Shown: piece after piece, positions 5,960 to 6,605 of the stretch
How positions within the stretch are numbered: position 1 is the stretch's first letter
How the letters are laid out: each line of letters begins with the position of its first letter
NCBI GenBank assembly: GCA_026993285.1
Contig: JALWTZ010000199.1
Span: 1 to 6,605 of the forward strand
Reading direction: 5' to 3'
DNA from: Lysobacterales bacterium
GTDB taxonomy: Bacteria > Pseudomonadota > Gammaproteobacteria > Xanthomonadales > S139-57
DNA length: 6,605 nt
The notes under the pieces: model-generated
What the model saw: the letters and a program-made list of their open reading frames with translations, nothing else
The model's database searches: none
Told to the model about the DNA's origin: nothing
Program-made: the position numbers and the translations under genes

Positions 5960-6605
5960 TCAGTCACTCAGGCGCAGGGAGAAATCCACCGCCTGTACAT
6001 GCTTGGTCAACGCGCCCGAGGAGAGGAAATCCACTCCGGTCTCGGCGGCCTGGCGCAGCCGTTCCCCTTCCAGATTACCGGAAGCCTCCAGCTCGACCGC
6101 TGGCGCCAGGCGGTTGCGCAGGGCCACGGCCTGGCGCAGACCCGCCAGGGTAAAATTGTCCAGCAACACCCGGTCACAACCGGCTTCCAGCGCCTGTTGC
6201 AGCTCATCCAGGCTTTCCACCTCGATTTCCAGCAGCCGGTCCGGGTGCAGGCCGCGGGCCCGTTGCAGCACGGCGGCAATGGAGCCGGCGGCGAGAATGT
6301 GGTTTTCCTTGATCAGATAGGCATCGTACAGGCCCAGGCGGTGGTTGTGGCCGCCGCCCACGGTGACGGCGTATTTCTGCGCCAGCCGCAGGCCGGGCAG
6401 GGTCTTGCGGGTATCCAGCAATCGACAGGGCAGGCCGGCCAGGCTGTCGGCCCAGTGGCGGGTGAGGGTGGCGGTGCCGGAGAGGGTCTGCACGAAGTTC
6501 ATCGCCGTGCGTTCGCCGGTCAGTACCGCCCGTACCGGGCCCCGCAGTTCACACACCACCGTATCGACCTGCAATGCCTCGCCCTCGCGGCGCAGCCAGT
6601 GGCTG
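5960..6605 (-). CDS. nadC: nicotinate-nucleotide pyrophosphorylase (carboxylating), C-terminal part (runs off right edge)
   Basis: The minus strand is open from the right edge to a TGA at 5962-5960. About 214 residues are present; bacterial NadC is usually 270-300 residues, so roughly the first 65-80 are missing. NadC (quinolinate phosphoribosyltransferase) converts quinolinate and PRPP to nicotinate mononucleotide, CO2 and pyrophosphate in de novo NAD synthesis, in the cytoplasm. Motifs seen in order: GERTAMNFVQTLSGTAT, LDTRKTLPGLR, KYAVTVGGGHNHRLGLYDAY, IKENH, LEIEVES, VLLDNF, LEASGNL and VDFLSSGALTK. These include the family's arginine, histidine and lysine residues that bind quinolinate and phosphate, and the acidic residues of the alpha/beta barrel active site. 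No frameshift or missing motif is visible. An in-frame TTG at 6574-6572 is an internal leucine, not a start, because family-like sequence (WLRREGEA) continues upstream of it. The gene converges on the glycosyltransferase, 2 bp away. Confidence 0.96.
   Translation of the reverse strand, partial: SHWLRREGEALQVDTVVCELRGPVRAVLTGERTAMNFVQTLSGTATLTRHWADSLAGLPCRLLDTRKTLPGLRLAQKYAVTVGGGHNHRLGLYDAYLIKENHILAAGSIAAVLQRARGLHPDRLLEIEVESLDELQQALEAGCDRVLLDNFTLAGLRQAVALRNRLAPAVELEASGNLEGERLRQAAETGVDFLSSGALTKHVQAVDFSLRLSD

Noticed and set aside
6572..6574. TTG as the nadC start
   Set aside because: Family-like NadC sequence continues upstream to the window edge in the same frame, so this is an internal leucine codon and the true start lies outside the window.

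Overview
The window looks like chromosomal DNA of a GC-rich Gram-negative proteobacterium, most likely a gammaproteobacterium. The grounds are a lipoprotein signal peptide with a clean lipobox, a Sec-exported periplasmic-type protein, an NadC of proteobacterial type, and strong G/C preference at third codon positions. A closer placement (for example a Chromatiales-like lineage) would be a guess. No tRNA, rRNA, CRISPR array, transposase or integrase is visible.

Layout from left to right: (1) the N-terminal part of a leftward gene for a TPR-containing outer-membrane-type lipoprotein, cut by the left edge; (2) a 139-bp divergent intergenic region with two perfect inverted repeats, one of them terminator-like on the + strand, and a plausible extended -10 promoter for the lipoprotein; (3) a rightward gene for a secreted, methionine-rich DUF4412-like protein, starting at a GTG with a good ribosome binding site; (4) nine bases later, a very large rightward gene (1523 codons) for a multidomain glycosyltransferase; (5) a leftward nadC, convergent with the glycosyltransferase, separated by 2 bp and cut by the right edge.

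The glycosyltransferase dominates the window. It reads as a poorly conserved N-terminal region (possibly a decayed GT-A fold), a GT4 (GT-B) domain with an E-x7-E motif and an unusual cysteine cluster, a long coiled coil ending in an S-W-K-V-T-R-P-L-R type element, a GT2 (GT-A) domain with intact metal-binding and catalytic-base motifs, and a second GT4-like domain. Such proteins usually build or decorate cell-surface polysaccharide (O-antigen, capsule or exopolysaccharide); that role is inferred here, because no other polysaccharide genes lie in the window.

The genes do not form one pathway. The DUF4412-like gene and the glycosyltransferase gene may be cotranscribed, but a perfect 10-11 bp hairpin sits inside the first codons of the glycosyltransferase. 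It is either the terminator of the upstream gene or an attenuator whose folding depends on translation. NadC belongs to NAD biosynthesis and looks like an unrelated neighbour.
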